Assembly (NCBI GenBank): GCA_029821885.1
Contig: JALGXV010000024.1
Span: 1 to 40,327 of the forward strand
DNA: 40,327 nucleotides
Origin: Candidatus Hebobacteria bacterium
Lineage (GTDB): Bacteria; Armatimonadota; Hebobacteria; Hebobacterales; Hebobacteraceae
Reading direction: 5' to 3'
The notes beneath the pieces are model-generated. The model was not told where the DNA came from and ran no database searches. It was given only the letters and a program-made list of their open reading frames with translations. A program made the position numbers and the translations under genes. Shown piece by piece: positions 24,526-32,368 of the stretch. How positions within the stretch are numbered: position 1 is the first letter of the stretch; every line of letters starts with the position of its first letter.

Positions 24526-26685
24526 TCAGTCGAACCTAACGTCGTTGAGCACGACGCCCAGAATCGTATCACCGTCCGGGCCGGCGAGCAGGTCCCGCGC
24601 GTTCTGAGCTGCTGTCCGATCAGTCTGGTCCGCACGCACTGCCATCAACACCTTGTCCGACGTCCTCGCCAGGGCCTGTACCTCAGGACTGTCTTCGATC
24701 GGGGGCGCGTCCATGAGAACGACCGCCGCGCGGGCTCGCATGCTCTCGACTGCGCTGCCCATGGCATCGGAAGTCAGGAGCATGCAGGCGTTCTGAGCGT
24801 CCTTGCCCGCCGCCAGCAGCACGATGTTGCCCGTGTCAGTGCCCTGAACGGCGCTCTGGAGGTCCGACCTCCCGAGCAGGATGTCACTGAGCCCCGGAGA
24901 CACGCTTGCCCCGAACAGCTCGTGCAGCCTGGGGGACCGCAGGTTGGCGTCCACGGTGAGAATGGTCTCGTCCGGCAGTGCGTCGGCCAGCGCTTCCGCG
25001 AGGCCAGCGACGACAGACGTCGTGCCCTCGCCCCTGCGGGCGCTCGCCACCAGGAGCACCTTCGGGAAGCTCCCGTCACCTCTCACCCACACCTCGTCGC
25101 GAAGCCGCGCGAACGCGTCATGGCCCTTCGCATAGGAGACAAGGACCGGCAGCGCAAGCCGATCGGCCACCTCCTCCGGCGTGCCAAGGGTATCGTCGAA
25201 GTACTCCACTACGAAGGCCCCCGTCAGGCCGATCAAAACGGCGAGCACCGGCCCTAGGATCAACACCACCAGATAGGGCGGCGAAGCGATATCCCAAACA
25301 CCCTTGGGAAGTCTGGGCGGGTCGATCACGCTGATGGCAACGGGCGGTCCGCCCATCTGACTTGCCAGGCGCAACTCGTCGGCCCGCTCGACTAGCTGCA
25401 TGTGGCTCTTCGATGCTGCCCGCTGCTCTCGCGTCAACTCCTGCAGCCGCCGCTCCTTAGCTGGCAAGCGGGCCAGCTGAGCGCGCGAGTCGGCCAGGAG
25501 TCTGACAATGGCCTCTCTGCGGGCCTGCATTCCCATGCGGTCGCCCTCCAGCGAGACGAGCAGCTGCGCCAATGTCTCGTACTCCGGCGACAGTCCTCTT
25601 GTCTCGGCGACAGCAACGCGCTCGACTTCGCGCGCCAGACGCTGCTGAGCAGCATCAATCTGCGATTTGAGCCGGACGACCTCGGGATGCTCCTCCGTGT
25701 GCGTCGACAACAGAGCAGCCAGTTGCTGCTCCCTCTGGTAGAGGTCGCTCTCTATCTGTCGGACCTCGGGGCTCTCTGTCAACACCTCTGTCAGTGTGAC
25801 GGGCTCTCCGTGGCTGGCGAGCGACTGGTGCACAGTAGCCAGGCGCGCCTCGGTCTCCTCCAGTGCGGCCTTCGCCTGCAGGTGCTGCATTTCGAGATTG
25901 CCGAGTTGCTCCATCTGGCGCTGTTGCTCATCCGTGAGGGTGACAATGCCCTCTTCCCGCTTGAACTCCGACAGCGCTCGTTCGGTCTCCTCCAAGCGAG
26001 ACGCGGTTGCCGGAAGTGCTGCCGCAACCGCCTCGTAGGCGCTCGCGGCATCGGCTCGCGTCATAGTGGTCGCCCGCATGACCAGGATGTCAGCCATCTG
26101 CTGGCATATGGACTGCGCGAGCTGGCGATCAGGATGCAGCGCTGTTATCAGGATCAGCTCCGTGTCCTGGTCGATCTCCGCCGAGACGAGAGTCCGGAGA
26201 TCGTCAACCGTCTCGCGGAATCTGTCCTCTGGGGCTTCCTGAACGCCCCCGGCCATGGTACGGGTGACAAGCGAGAGGATGCTGGAGACTGCCCCGGTCA
26301 CTGCGCGCTTCATGCGGTCGCGAAGCGCGTTCGGCGGCGGAAGCGTATCCAACTCGAGGTCCTGTACCACTCGTTCCGCGGTCGTGCGGCTCAGCAAGGT
26401 CTCGACGTAGCTGTTCATGACAGCGAGAGGGCTTACGGTGCCCAGCCGAGACGACCTGACACTATCCTGGCTCAGGGGGTCAACAGGCGCCTGTTCCATG
26501 CGGACATACAGGCTGGCGGAGGCCCTGTACTTGGGCGTCACCATCAGCGTGGAAAGGACGATCGCAGCCAGCACGACGATCGCCGTTCTCGTCGCCAATC
26601 TACGCCGCTTGGCAAGGGTACGCAGGGCGCGGCGCAGATGATCTCTCGGGCTCAGTTCCCGATCTTGGTCAGGTCCAGTAGCCAT
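24526..26685 (-). CDS. Wzz chain-length protein fused to a degenerate BY-kinase-like domain
   Basis: The 719-residue polysaccharide co-polymerase has a first membrane segment at about 33-49, a long periplasmic coiled-coil domain (about 210-440), the Pro-rich region before the second membrane segment (VIDPPRLPKG, then about 471-495), and a cytoplasmic P-loop domain. That domain has RGEGTTS (551-557), where active tyrosine kinases normally have Lys after GEG, VDAN (578-581) in place of the usual DxD, and LMDAPP with Asp659. The C-terminus ends DVRFD with no tyrosine cluster. It should regulate polymer length but probably does not autophosphorylate. The ATG at 26685 has an AGGA ribosome site. 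The SLBB gene lies 124 bases upstream on the same strand. Confidence 0.88.
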   Translation of the reverse strand: MATGPDQDRELSPRDHLRRALRTLAKRRRLATRTAIVVLAAIVLSTLMVTPKYRASASLYVRMEQAPVDPLSQDSVRSSRLGTVSPLAVMNSYVETLLSRTTAERVVQDLELDTLPPPNALRDRMKRAVTGAVSSILSLVTRTMAGGVQEAPEDRFRETVDDLRTLVSAEIDQDTELILITALHPDRQLAQSICQQMADILVMRATTMTRADAASAYEAVAAALPATASRLEETERALSEFKREEGIVTLTDEQQRQMEQLGNLEMQHLQAKAALEETEARLATVHQSLASHGEPVTLTEVLTESPEVRQIESDLYQREQQLAALLSTHTEEHPEVVRLKSQIDAAQQRLAREVERVAVAETRGLSPEYETLAQLLVSLEGDRMGMQARREAIVRLLADSRAQLARLPAKERRLQELTREQRAASKSHMQLVERADELRLASQMGGPPVAISVIDPPRLPKGVWDIASPPYLVVLILGPVLAVLIGLTGAFVVEYFDDTLGTPEEVADRLALPVLVSYAKGHDAFARLRDEVWVRGDGSFPKVLLVASARRGEGTTSVVAGLAEALADALPDETILTVDANLRSPRLHELFGASVSPGLSDILLGRSDLQSAVQGTDTGNIVLLAAGKDAQNACMLLTSDAMGSAVESMRARAAVVLMDAPPIEDSPEVQALARTSDKVLMAVRADQTDRTAAQNARDLLAGPDGDTILGVVLNDVRFD

Positions 26686-26809
26686 GTTCCTGCTTCGGGG
26701 TGCGCAGCTTGCCCACAGTGCGCTAGATTCACAGACCGTCTCAGCCTTCGTCAATCGAACGTCGAGCGGCAGATGCCCATTCGGTTGGCAGGCGCCTCAG
26801 GGAGTCGTG

Positions 26810-27844
26810 CTACCTCCAGATGAAGATCCCCACAGCGGCTCGCAGGACGTCACTCCACTCGAGAGTGCCGGCCAGGAAACGCTCCGGCACTGTCACGGTA
26901 TCGCCCGGCGCGAGCACTGGGTTCAGCTCGGGATCATCTGGCTGCCCCACGGCGGCCCCCAGGTCGACATGGAGGACGGCACTGGTGCCGTCCCGGGCCG
27001 TGTGCTTCACCGCGGTCTTCCCGAGTTCGGCTCGATTCGTCGGACCCCCGGCCAGCCCCACATAGTCACTGAGTCGCAGACCGTGGTGGTAGTCGGTGGC
27101 GCCAGGCCTGTTAACCGCGCCCAGCACAGCGACCGGAAGTGCCCGGCCCACCCAGACGGTGTCACCCGGCTTCAGTATCGGATTCGGCACACTCTGACCT
27201 TCCGAAGACACTGCGCTCATGTCCATGGTTGTCTTCAGTGTCACGCCGTTCTCGTGTGAGACGATGCCGATCCCCGAGAGATCCGCGTCCGAGGCGAAGC
27301 CGCCAGCTAGACCGATGTAGTCAAGCAGTCGCCGTCCAGTCGAGTATTCAACCGGGCCGGGATTTCTGACATTGCCATGAACATACACGCTTGGCCACAC
27401 AACGGGCGTGACGAGGACCGACACCCGCGGGTCCCTGTAGTAACGCAGGTACCCCTTTCGCACCTCTTCGGTCAGCTCGGCCACGGTCTTGCCGGCCGCC
27501 CCCAACTCGCCCAGGAGTGGGAAGGGAACCTGCCCATGGGTCATCACAATGGTATCGGTGGCAAGGCTGGGCTCGCCCCAGACCGACATATGGAGCCTGT
27601 CGCCTGGCTGGATGCGGTACTCGCCAAAGATCAGCCTGGGCCCGTCGACATCTGCCGGTACCGCAGGTGTGGTGGCTGCCGGTGCGGCTGGCGCGGGGAA
27701 CGACTGGGGAGGTGGAACCGGTCGCTCAGCGGCGACAGGCGCTTGCTCTTCAGCGCATGCGGCACCCGCGGCGAACGCGAGCGGCAGCATGCAGCAGACC
27801 ACTCCCTGCAGAATCGAAGTGAAGCGCTTCTTGGGGCCGCCCAT
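26810..27844 (-). CDS. Polysaccharide export protein with SLBB domains (Wza-like)
   Basis: The 344-residue protein has an export signal (about 10-30, ending AAGAACAEE; a lipobox at Cys30 is imperfect), a Pro/Ala-rich linker (about 34-66), a polysaccharide export domain starting at YRIQPGDRLHMSVWGEP (76-92), and two SLBB modules recognisable from VYVHGNVRNPGPVEYSTG and VAVLGAVNRPGATDYHHG. Each SLBB is followed by LxPGDTVxV. It is the outer-membrane or periplasmic channel partner of the Wzz-like protein encoded next. The ending DVLRAAVGIFIWR could form an amphipathic helix as in Wza. The ATG at 27844 has GGAGAG 8 bases upstream, and a small dyad lies 120 bases farther up. Confidence 0.88.
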   Translation of the reverse strand: MGGPKKRFTSILQGVVCCMLPLAFAAGAACAEEQAPVAAERPVPPPQSFPAPAAPAATTPAVPADVDGPRLIFGEYRIQPGDRLHMSVWGEPSLATDTIVMTHGQVPFPLLGELGAAGKTVAELTEEVRKGYLRYYRDPRVSVLVTPVVWPSVYVHGNVRNPGPVEYSTGRRLLDYIGLAGGFASDADLSGIGIVSHENGVTLKTTMDMSAVSSEGQSVPNPILKPGDTVWVGRALPVAVLGAVNRPGATDYHHGLRLSDYVGLAGGPTNRAELGKTAVKHTARDGTSAVLHVDLGAAVGQPDDPELNPVLAPGDTVTVPERFLAGTLEWSDVLRAAVGIFIWR

Positions 27845-27966
27845 AATCGCACTCTCCGGACTTGGCTCGGACCGCGTGGCCCGGGCTTCTCGCGAGCTCG
27901 AGCATCATGGGGAGGACCGCGGCTGCACTGCGTGTTCCCGGCGCAAGACTGCTCGGAATGCCCTTA

Positions 27967-27983
27967 TCGAACGGGTAGTTCGA
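27967..27983. promoter_or_regulatory. Small dyad upstream of the export genes
   Basis: TCGAAC, five bases, GTTCGA: a perfect 6-bp inverted repeat about 125 bases upstream of the export-protein start. It shares the GTTCG half-site with the larger dyad at 29808-29841. Operator function is inferred only from position. Confidence 0.3.
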
Positions 27984-28062
27984 CATCCTTGCCGGGAAGA
28001 CCTTCACGAGACCGACGGGGCTCCGAGGCCAGATGCCGGCGCCATACGACCGCACGCATGGC

Positions 28063-29733
28063 CTAAAGGTATCCCAGACCCCTGAGCCGCTCTTCCACCT
28101 GGCGCGTCTCCTCCTCCGAGTACGGGCTTTCCTCGCGGCGGTCCGGTCCCGGCCTCTCCCTGTCTGGAGGAGGCCGTTCGTCGTCCTCCCCGTCCCTGAC
28201 CGGCACGCATCCGGTGGCCTGCGTGAGCAGGGGATGCAGGACGCGCCCATCCATGTGGCCGGGAACGGGCACATGGAAGAGCTTGAGGATGGTGGGAGCG
28301 ACGTCGATGATCTCGGCTTCCGGCAGTCGCTTGCCCCGCTGGATGTTGGGGCCGCAGGCGATCAGGATGCCGTCGAAGCGGTGCATACCTGTCCCTGTTC
28401 TCCAAGTGGCTCTCTCGAAGAGGGGTCCCTCCAGCCGCAGGTCCGCGGTGCACGCTCCGTCCTCCAGGACGTAGACAATGTCTGGAGCATCCTCCAGGTG
28501 CGAGCCGTCGAAGATCTCCTCGCGCCGGCAGGCCATAGTGAGCAAGGGTCGCCCACTCTCCGGATGTCGCAGCCGCCGCAGACCTGCCAGAATGCTGTCC
28601 CGCACCTTCTCATACTCCTCGCCTGGCGCCACGATGCCGTTCGGCTCTCGCCCTCGGAGGTTCACGTAGATGCCCATCTCCGTTGTGGATGCGGCGTAGG
28701 CGCGTGTCCTGGACCAGTTGATCCAACGCCAGAACGGCGTCGCTCCAGATATCTTCCCACGTGCCAGCAGACGCGCCACGCGATGCCGTAAGCGCAGGAC
28801 ATCTGCGGAAGCAACCAACCGGCCGACCCTGCCGCGGCGTCGCGAAGGTGTGAGCAAGCCCTCCTGCGCCAGCCACTTGTTCACCCTGAACTTGCGCAGC
28901 AGCGGACCGAAGCCGTGATCGGACACGAAGAAGACGTCGGTCTCCGCCGGGCGGGCGCCCACGATGTCGCCGATACACTCGTCAAGCAGCGACATGAAGC
29001 TCTCTGCTCTCTCCTTGTACCGCTCCAGTTCGGCCGTCCGCGGGTAGAGCTTGAACTGACCGGACAGCACATCCCACAGCACATGCTGAAGTCGATCGGT
29101 TCCCACAAAGACCACCATCGAGAAATCCCACTCGCGGGTCTTGAGCAAGTGGACGGTGTACCTGGTGCGCTGCCGCGTGCACTTCTCCAGCGCGTCGAGG
29201 AAGGGCGCTATCGCCTGGCGTCCTTTGAGATGGTTGGGCGGCGCATCGATAATGTACTCGCCAAGTTGGGGCCGCAGCTCCTCATAGAGGGATGGAGGGT
29301 TCGTGAACTGCACGTCAGTGCTGGGCGTGAGCATGTCCGAGATACCGAACGAAGTGCGGTCTGACAGAGGATAGGTGACGGGCACGTTGATCAGCGCGGT
29401 AGCCAGATCGGCGTCGTCGAGCAGGTCCCACATCGTGGGGACCTGCACGTCTCTCGAGCTGACTATGCGGCGGGCGGGGCGGTCAGGCTGACGCTTCGCG
29501 AAGTCGAATACCCCGTGCTTTCCAGGCCTGACGCCAGTGGCAAAGGACGTCCACGCCGGAGCGGTGACCGGCGGCATGACCGAGCGCAGCACAGCTCGCG
29601 AGCCTTCACCGGTCAACCGTCGAAGGTTAGGCATCAGCCCGCGCTCCATCCAACCATCGAGGAGCGCGAAGGTGGCCCCATCGAGGCCGATAACGAGGAC
29701 GCGCGCCTGCGTGGCCGCCTCGGCTTCAGACAT
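28063..29733 (-). CDS. Alkaline phosphatase superfamily phosphodiesterase/pyrophosphatase-like protein
   Basis: The 556-residue paralog of the protein at 11679 keeps the family pattern: Asp18 (VIGLDGATFALLDGWM), the nucleophile-position Thr57 in MPPVTAPAWTSFATG, RPGKHGVFDF, VGTDRLQHVLW and VSDHGFGP for metal binding, and a late MHRFDGILIACGP segment. It has no signal peptide, so a cytoplasmic role in handling a phosphodiester or pyrophosphate intermediate is likely; the substrate is not known for this group in glycan loci. A charged Asp/Glu/Arg/Pro linker (about 500-535) ends in a VEERLRGLGYL tail nearly identical to the paralog's. It is the upstream gene of the minus-strand block and is divergent from the SLH hydrolase. 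Confidence 0.82.
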   Translation of the reverse strand: MSEAEAATQARVLVIGLDGATFALLDGWMERGLMPNLRRLTGEGSRAVLRSVMPPVTAPAWTSFATGVRPGKHGVFDFAKRQPDRPARRIVSSRDVQVPTMWDLLDDADLATALINVPVTYPLSDRTSFGISDMLTPSTDVQFTNPPSLYEELRPQLGEYIIDAPPNHLKGRQAIAPFLDALEKCTRQRTRYTVHLLKTREWDFSMVVFVGTDRLQHVLWDVLSGQFKLYPRTAELERYKERAESFMSLLDECIGDIVGARPAETDVFFVSDHGFGPLLRKFRVNKWLAQEGLLTPSRRRGRVGRLVASADVLRLRHRVARLLARGKISGATPFWRWINWSRTRAYAASTTEMGIYVNLRGREPNGIVAPGEEYEKVRDSILAGLRRLRHPESGRPLLTMACRREEIFDGSHLEDAPDIVYVLEDGACTADLRLEGPLFERATWRTGTGMHRFDGILIACGPNIQRGKRLPEAEIIDVAPTILKLFHVPVPGHMDGRVLHPLLTQATGCVPVRDGEDDERPPPDRERPGPDRREESPYSEEETRQVEERLRGLGYL

Positions 29734-29807
29734 TCGTGTGCGCCTCGGGCCTGTGGCCCCAAGTTCGGATGAGGTTCTTCACGTCCACCACGTCGGCCGT
29801 AGAGATA

Positions 29808-29841
29808 GTTCGCTCTGCCGGACCTGATTGGCAGAGCGAAC
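29808..29841. promoter_or_regulatory. 12-bp perfect inverted repeat in a divergent promoter region
   Basis: Arms at 29808-29819 (GTTCGCTCTGCC) and 29830-29841 are exact reverse complements around a 10-base spacer. It lies 75-108 bases upstream of the minus-strand phosphodiesterase gene and about 185 bases upstream of the SLH hydrolase. It is the longest perfect dyad I saw outside the insertion sequence. An operator serving one or both genes or an RNA hairpin in the leader are both possible. Confidence 0.5.
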
Positions 29842-30025
29842 CTGGTGTGCCGCAGGCATCTGTCTCGGACGACCGTCCGTAACTCGTCTCATCGACTGGC
29901 ACTGCTGGTACCCGTCTTCTTCTTTCGACGGCCGAGGGGCGTTACCTCCCGCCGCCGGATGTGTCCCTTGCTCAGTCTCCCCTATGGAATAAGTACTAAT
30001 AGAGGTGGCGCGGGGACCTCACTCC

Positions 30026-32104
30026 ATGCACTGGCTACTCATTCGGGGAACGAGCAGCGGCCGTGCCGGCGGGAGGGACAGACAGTCGCAACCGGCTGGA
30101 TCACAGGTGGCTCCGAGGCTACCACGGCTGTCTCTGACCGGCCTAGCCGTCATAGGGCTGCTATTGACCGCCGAGCCGCCCACATCGGCCGCCGTCGAGC
30201 GGCCCGCGGCGCCTGTGACTGGCCACTACTGGGGGCTGACAGGCCTCGCGACGGGCGACATCGACGAGCCGCGGGTCGTCGCGGGCCTCGTCCGTGGCTT
30301 GGGCGTCACGCACTTCCGGCCGGTCGTTCGGTGGAGCGACATCCAGCCGACCGGTCCCCAACACTGGGACTGGAGCGAGACAGACGAAGTCTTTGACGCC
30401 TACCGCGAGACGGGCGCGCGAGCGCTCGTCCTCCTGAACTCCGGGCTCGCTGGATGGGCCACAGACGTGAGCCTGCTGACAGCAGACGGCGACCGCAGTG
30501 CTGACTGCCCGCCCCGGATCCTGCCCGGGCCAGACGAGCCGATTCGCGGTGATGAGCCCTATTACCTCTTCGTGCGGGAAGCCGTCCGCCGCTATGGTGA
30601 CGTCGCGGCCGTCTGGCTGATCGACAATGAGGCGAGCGAGCCCTGGAGTTGGGCGGGGAACGCCCACTCCTATGCCGCCATGGTTCGACTGGCGGCCGCC
30701 GCCATCCACGACGCGGATCCGGCCGCCACTGTGGCCATGGGGGCGATTCCTCTCGGCACAGTCAAAGCTATGGTCATCGCCGATCGACTCGATGATCCCT
30801 CACAGCACGAGTTCGTCGTTGACTTCGCCTCTCGCATGTGGGGCCATCCTGTGACGATCGACGAGATACAGGCGATCTTCGATGCGCCGCAATTCAGGGT
30901 CTGGGACCGCGTCGACTTCTATCGACAGGCGCTTGCTGTCCTTCCACACACAGATGCTCTCGCCGGGAATGTGCTCGGGACCAGCGCCCGGGGCGAGCTG
31001 GCCGCCGACATTGCATGGGCCTACGTGGACCAGATGCTCACCCACGGTGGCGGCGAGCTCCCCCTGATATACACGGAGCTCAACCCATACCTGTCAGATG
31101 ACCTGGCCCTCTCCCAGCAGACCACACAGCTCATGATCGGCTCACTCGCGACCGGGATCGTGCTCGGACAGGCCTACCATCAGTTCATCGACAACAGTGT
31201 GGAGCGGGTCTCTGAGCCGTACTGCGGCCTCGTAACAGAGTCTCTGCAGCCCAAGATGGGCTACCACGCCTATCGGACACTGATCTCTCTGCTCGCTGCC
31301 GCTGTACGCGCAGACACCTTGCCCCTCCCGGAGCCCTTCACCGGATACCGGTTTGTTACCGATCAAGACCTTGCTATCTACGCTTTGTGGGCCTCGGAGG
31401 ATGCCGAGTTCGATCTCCGCGACATGACGGGTCGCACCAGCGTCGCCCTCATGGACATGGTGGGCGATCCGCTGCTGGCAGACACGGAGCGCGTGCTGTT
31501 GAGCCCCAGCCCGACATATGTCGTTGTGAGCCCTGACGGAATGGCAGATATCCCATTCGATCACTGGGCATTCGGTCCCATTCTCGCCTGCCTCAGTGCA
31601 GACGTTGTTGCCGGTTACCCCGACGGGACCTACCGCCCAGAGCTCCGGGTCACGCGAGACCAGATGGCAGCCTTCATAGCACGCGGGCTGGCCGGCAGCG
31701 ACGCGGAGGTCCCAACCGGGCCGGCTCAGGCATCGTTCGCAGACGTCCCCGTCAATCACTGGGCCTTCCGTCACGTGGAATATGCGAGAGCACAAGGGGT
31801 GGTGACCGGCTACCCCGATGGGCTCTACCGACCCGGCGCGGACGTCGACCGCGCACAGATGGCCGTCTTCGTATCCCGCTCCCTCCTGGGGCCAGGCACC
31901 GCGCCGCCGGAGCCACAGGGCGAGCCCACCTTTGCCGACGTGGCGCCTGCGACTGAGTGGGCCTGGTGTCACAGACATGTCGAACACCTGGCGCGGCTCA
32001 AGATCGTAACCGGGTACCCGGATGGCCTCTACCGTCCGGAGTATCCCTGCACCAGAGATCAGATGGCGGCCTACATCGCGCGTGCCTTCGGCCTTGCTCA
32101 CTAG
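30026..32104 (+). CDS. SLH-anchored clan GH-A glycoside hydrolase-like protein
   Basis: A 692-residue surface protein. After a long basic N-terminus a hydrophobic signal (about 37-50) ends near SAA (54-56). A TIM-barrel domain follows with VTHFRPVVRWSDIQP, the acid/base Glu202 after Asn201 (VWLIDNEASEP) and nucleophile Glu351 (LPLIYTELNPY). Three SLH modules at about 506-556, 569-621 and 635-690 carry the repeated GYPDG(T/L)YRP motif and would bind pyruvylated cell-wall polymer. It therefore probably processes surface glycan while fixed in the S-layer. The ATG at 30026 has GGGGA 9 bases upstream and is preferred over a GTG at 30005. It is divergent from a phosphodiesterase-like gene. Confidence 0.87.
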   Translation: MHWLLIRGTSSGRAGGRDRQSQPAGSQVAPRLPRLSLTGLAVIGLLLTAEPPTSAAVERPAAPVTGHYWGLTGLATGDIDEPRVVAGLVRGLGVTHFRPVVRWSDIQPTGPQHWDWSETDEVFDAYRETGARALVLLNSGLAGWATDVSLLTADGDRSADCPPRILPGPDEPIRGDEPYYLFVREAVRRYGDVAAVWLIDNEASEPWSWAGNAHSYAAMVRLAAAAIHDADPAATVAMGAIPLGTVKAMVIADRLDDPSQHEFVVDFASRMWGHPVTIDEIQAIFDAPQFRVWDRVDFYRQALAVLPHTDALAGNVLGTSARGELAADIAWAYVDQMLTHGGGELPLIYTELNPYLSDDLALSQQTTQLMIGSLATGIVLGQAYHQFIDNSVERVSEPYCGLVTESLQPKMGYHAYRTLISLLAAAVRADTLPLPEPFTGYRFVTDQDLAIYALWASEDAEFDLRDMTGRTSVALMDMVGDPLLADTERVLLSPSPTYVVVSPDGMADIPFDHWAFGPILACLSADVVAGYPDGTYRPELRVTRDQMAAFIARGLAGSDAEVPTGPAQASFADVPVNHWAFRHVEYARAQGVVTGYPDGLYRPGADVDRAQMAVFVSRSLLGPGTAPPEPQGEPTFADVAPATEWAWCHRHVEHLARLKIVTGYPDGLYRPEYPCTRDQMAAYIARAFGLAH

Positions 32105-32368
32105 CAGGCATCCCGCCCCACATCCACCGTCGTGTGGTTCCCCAGGTCGCCACCAGCTGGGCAGGCTTTCCTGCCGCTTCGTCGGCTTGCTGTCATCCGT
32201 GCCTCCTACGTTTCCCCGTAGCACACGTACATCGGACTGACTCGCTTCCGAGTTGGGTGTGCGACAACAGGACCGCGGTTTCTCGGGATGTCAATCACAA
32301 GGAAGCAGTTGTGCACCGGCGAAACGCGAGCCAGAGAGCGGAGACTGATCTCGTCTGGAGGGGATGCC

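Noticed and set aside
29968-29995. Promoter for the SLH hydrolase
   Set aside because: TTGCTC with TAAGTA at 16-base spacing is possible, but the -10 match is too poor to claim.
32105-32368. Riboswitch or structured leader before the subtilisin gene
   Set aside because: No conserved riboswitch core or strong stem-loop order could be recognised in these 264 bases.
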